Origin: Marisediminitalea lipolytica
GTDB taxonomy: Bacteria; Pseudomonadota; Gammaproteobacteria; Enterobacterales; Alteromonadaceae
Direction: 5' to 3'
DNA length: 64,000 nucleotides
Assembly (NCBI RefSeq): GCF_001758465.1
Contig: NZ_MJIC01000016.1
Location: forward strand, 186,001-250,000
Shown here: in pieces, positions 63,024 to 64,000 of the stretch
Layout: each line of letters begins with the position of its first letter
Numbering within the stretch: the first letter of the stretch is position 1
Program-made: the position numbers and the translations under genes
Notes under the pieces: generated by a model
The model's input: only the letters and a program-made list of their open reading frames with translations
Database searches by the model: none
Told to the model about the DNA's origin: nothing

Positions 63024-64000
63024 TTAAAAGCCCGGACGTTGTTGCTTATCAATCATTTTCGCCATGGCGTCCTGCTGGGTAATCACGCCGGTCGCCACCA
63101 GCCTTTGTAAACACTGATCCATGGTTTGCATACCGTGGGCCTGGCCCGTTTGAATGACCGAATACATTTGCGGCACTTTGTCTTCACGGATAAGGTTTCG
63201 AATAGCCGGAATACCAATCATAATTTCGTGCGCTGCCACCCGACCGCCACCAATCTTTTTCAACAGGGTTTGCGAGATAACCGCACGCAATGATTCCGAC
63301 AGCATGGAACGCACCATGGCTTTTTCTTCGGCGGGGAACACATCGATAATACGGTCGATGGTTTTTGGCGCAGAATTGGTATGCAGGGTGCCAAATACCA
63401 GGTGTCCGGTTTCGGCCGCAGAAATGGCCAGACGAATGGTTTCCAAATCCCGTAATTCCCCCACCAGAATCACGTCCGGGTCTTCACGCAGTGCCGAACG
63501 CAAGGCATTAGAGAAGCTATGGGTATCCCGATGCACTTCCCGTTGGTTTAGTACGCTGAGTTTGTTGTCGTGGACAAATTCAATCGGGTCTTCGATTGTC
63601 AGAATATGCTCACGCTTGTGGCTGTTGATATGATCTATCATCGCCGCCAGGGTGGTACTCTTACCCGAACCGGTAGCCCCTGTTACCAGCACAATTCCGG
63701 TGGGCTGATTAATGATTTCCTTAAAGATTTGCGGGGCCCCGAGGTCGTCCAGGGTCAGCACTTTACTGGGAATGGTCCGCAACACCGCCGCCGCACCGCG
63801 GTTTTGCACAAAGGCGTTAACCCGGAAACGAGACAGGTCTTTTACCTCAAAGGAAAAATCGGTTTCGAGGTTTTCCTCGTATTCCTTACGTTGCTTGTCG
63901 TTCATGATTTCATAAACCAGGGCATGAACCTGTTTATGATCAAGAGGGTCAACATTTAACCGACGCATTTCGCCGTCCACCCGAATAATCGGCGGAAGGC
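63024..64000 (-). CDS. pilT: Type IV pilus retraction ATPase PilT, 5' end outside window
   Basis: About 325 residues of the retraction motor are visible; the reading frame is open to the window edge (LPPIIRVDGEMRRL), so the start lies beyond it. Walker A GATGSGKST, Walker B and Asp box ILTIEDPIEFVHD, DPDVILVGELRDLE, His box TGHLVFGTLHTNS. The C-terminus MQTMDQCLQRLVATG is typical of PilT. The pair pilT-pilU is canonical. Confidence 0.96.
   Translation of the reverse strand, partial: LPPIIRVDGEMRRLNVDPLDHKQVHALVYEIMNDKQRKEYEENLETDFSFEVKDLSRFRVNAFVQNRGAAAVLRTIPSKVLTLDDLGAPQIFKEIINQPTGIVLVTGATGSGKSTTLAAMIDHINSHKREHILTIEDPIEFVHDNKLSVLNQREVHRDTHSFSNALRSALREDPDVILVGELRDLETIRLAISAAETGHLVFGTLHTNSAPKTIDRIIDVFPAEEKAMVRSMLSESLRAVISQTLLKKIGGGRVAAHEIMIGIPAIRNLIREDKVPQMYSVIQTGQAHGMQTMDQCLQRLVATGVITQQDAMAKMIDKQQRPGF

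Overview
The window looks like chromosomal core DNA of a marine gammaproteobacterium, most likely of the Alteromonadaceae type. I base this on overall protein similarity recognised by eye: the dcw cluster order with an M23 peptidase beyond lpxC, a PrsK/PrsR pair, a stand-alone CheA/PAS-receptor cluster, gshB-yqgE-ruvX and pilT-pilU. No tRNA, rRNA, insertion sequence, prophage or CRISPR array was seen.

Layout. (1) Positions 1-18932, minus strand: a complete division and cell-wall (dcw) cluster, mraZ-rsmH-ftsL-ftsI-murE-murF-mraY-murD-ftsW-murG-murC-ddlB-ftsQ-ftsA-ftsZ-lpxC, read from a promoter carrying the three-repeat MraZ operator, then a terminator and an M23 peptidase cut by the window edge. 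Most gene junctions overlap by 1-11 bases, so translation is probably coupled. Lipid II synthesis (Mur, MraY), septal synthesis (FtsW, FtsI), the divisome (FtsZ, A, Q, L) and lipid A commitment (LpxC) are thus encoded together. (2) 19130-21423, minus: a ModF-like double ABC ATPase and a SapC family protein. (3) 21857-29888, plus: a dipeptidase lipoprotein, then a copper/silver efflux operon: a Cys/His-rich secreted protein, CusC-like channel, CusB-like adaptor fused to two CusF-like domains, and CusA-like pump. (4) 29902-33646: secreted hydrolase, M20 peptidase, ABM-domain monooxygenase, and a peroxiredoxin-glutaredoxin fusion. (5) 34092-35070: a small ParA ATPase overlapping a ribbon-helix-helix partner gene. 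(6) 35198-42073: a TPR-GGDEF cyclase, the PrsR/PrsK two-component pair known from PEP-CTERM/exosortase systems, and a FabH-like ketosynthase. (7) 42227-51923, minus: a chemosensory operon, small MCP-cheY-cheA-cheW-soluble PAS-MCP-cheR-cheD-cheB. (8) 52386-56066: a choice-of-anchor I lipoprotein with a collagen-like stretch, an M48 lipoprotein protease and an MscS channel. (9) 56456-60671, plus: a 50-residue membrane miniprotein, rsmE, gshB, yqgE, ruvX, psiE and an RDD protein. (10) 60697-64000, minus: lipase, DUF2007 zinc-ribbon protein, pilU and 5'-truncated pilT.

The most unusual points are within the chemosensory operon (CheA without a recognisable P2 domain but with three short aromatic motifs; a soluble receptor with four PAS copies at an exact 122-residue period and a CheR-tether-like C-terminus), the CusB-CusF-CusF fusion in which the second CusF copy has lost three of four ligands, and the orphan ParA/ribbon-helix-helix pair with palindromes just upstream. 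I did not find a clearly new defence or mobile system. All product names come from reading motifs, with no database search.
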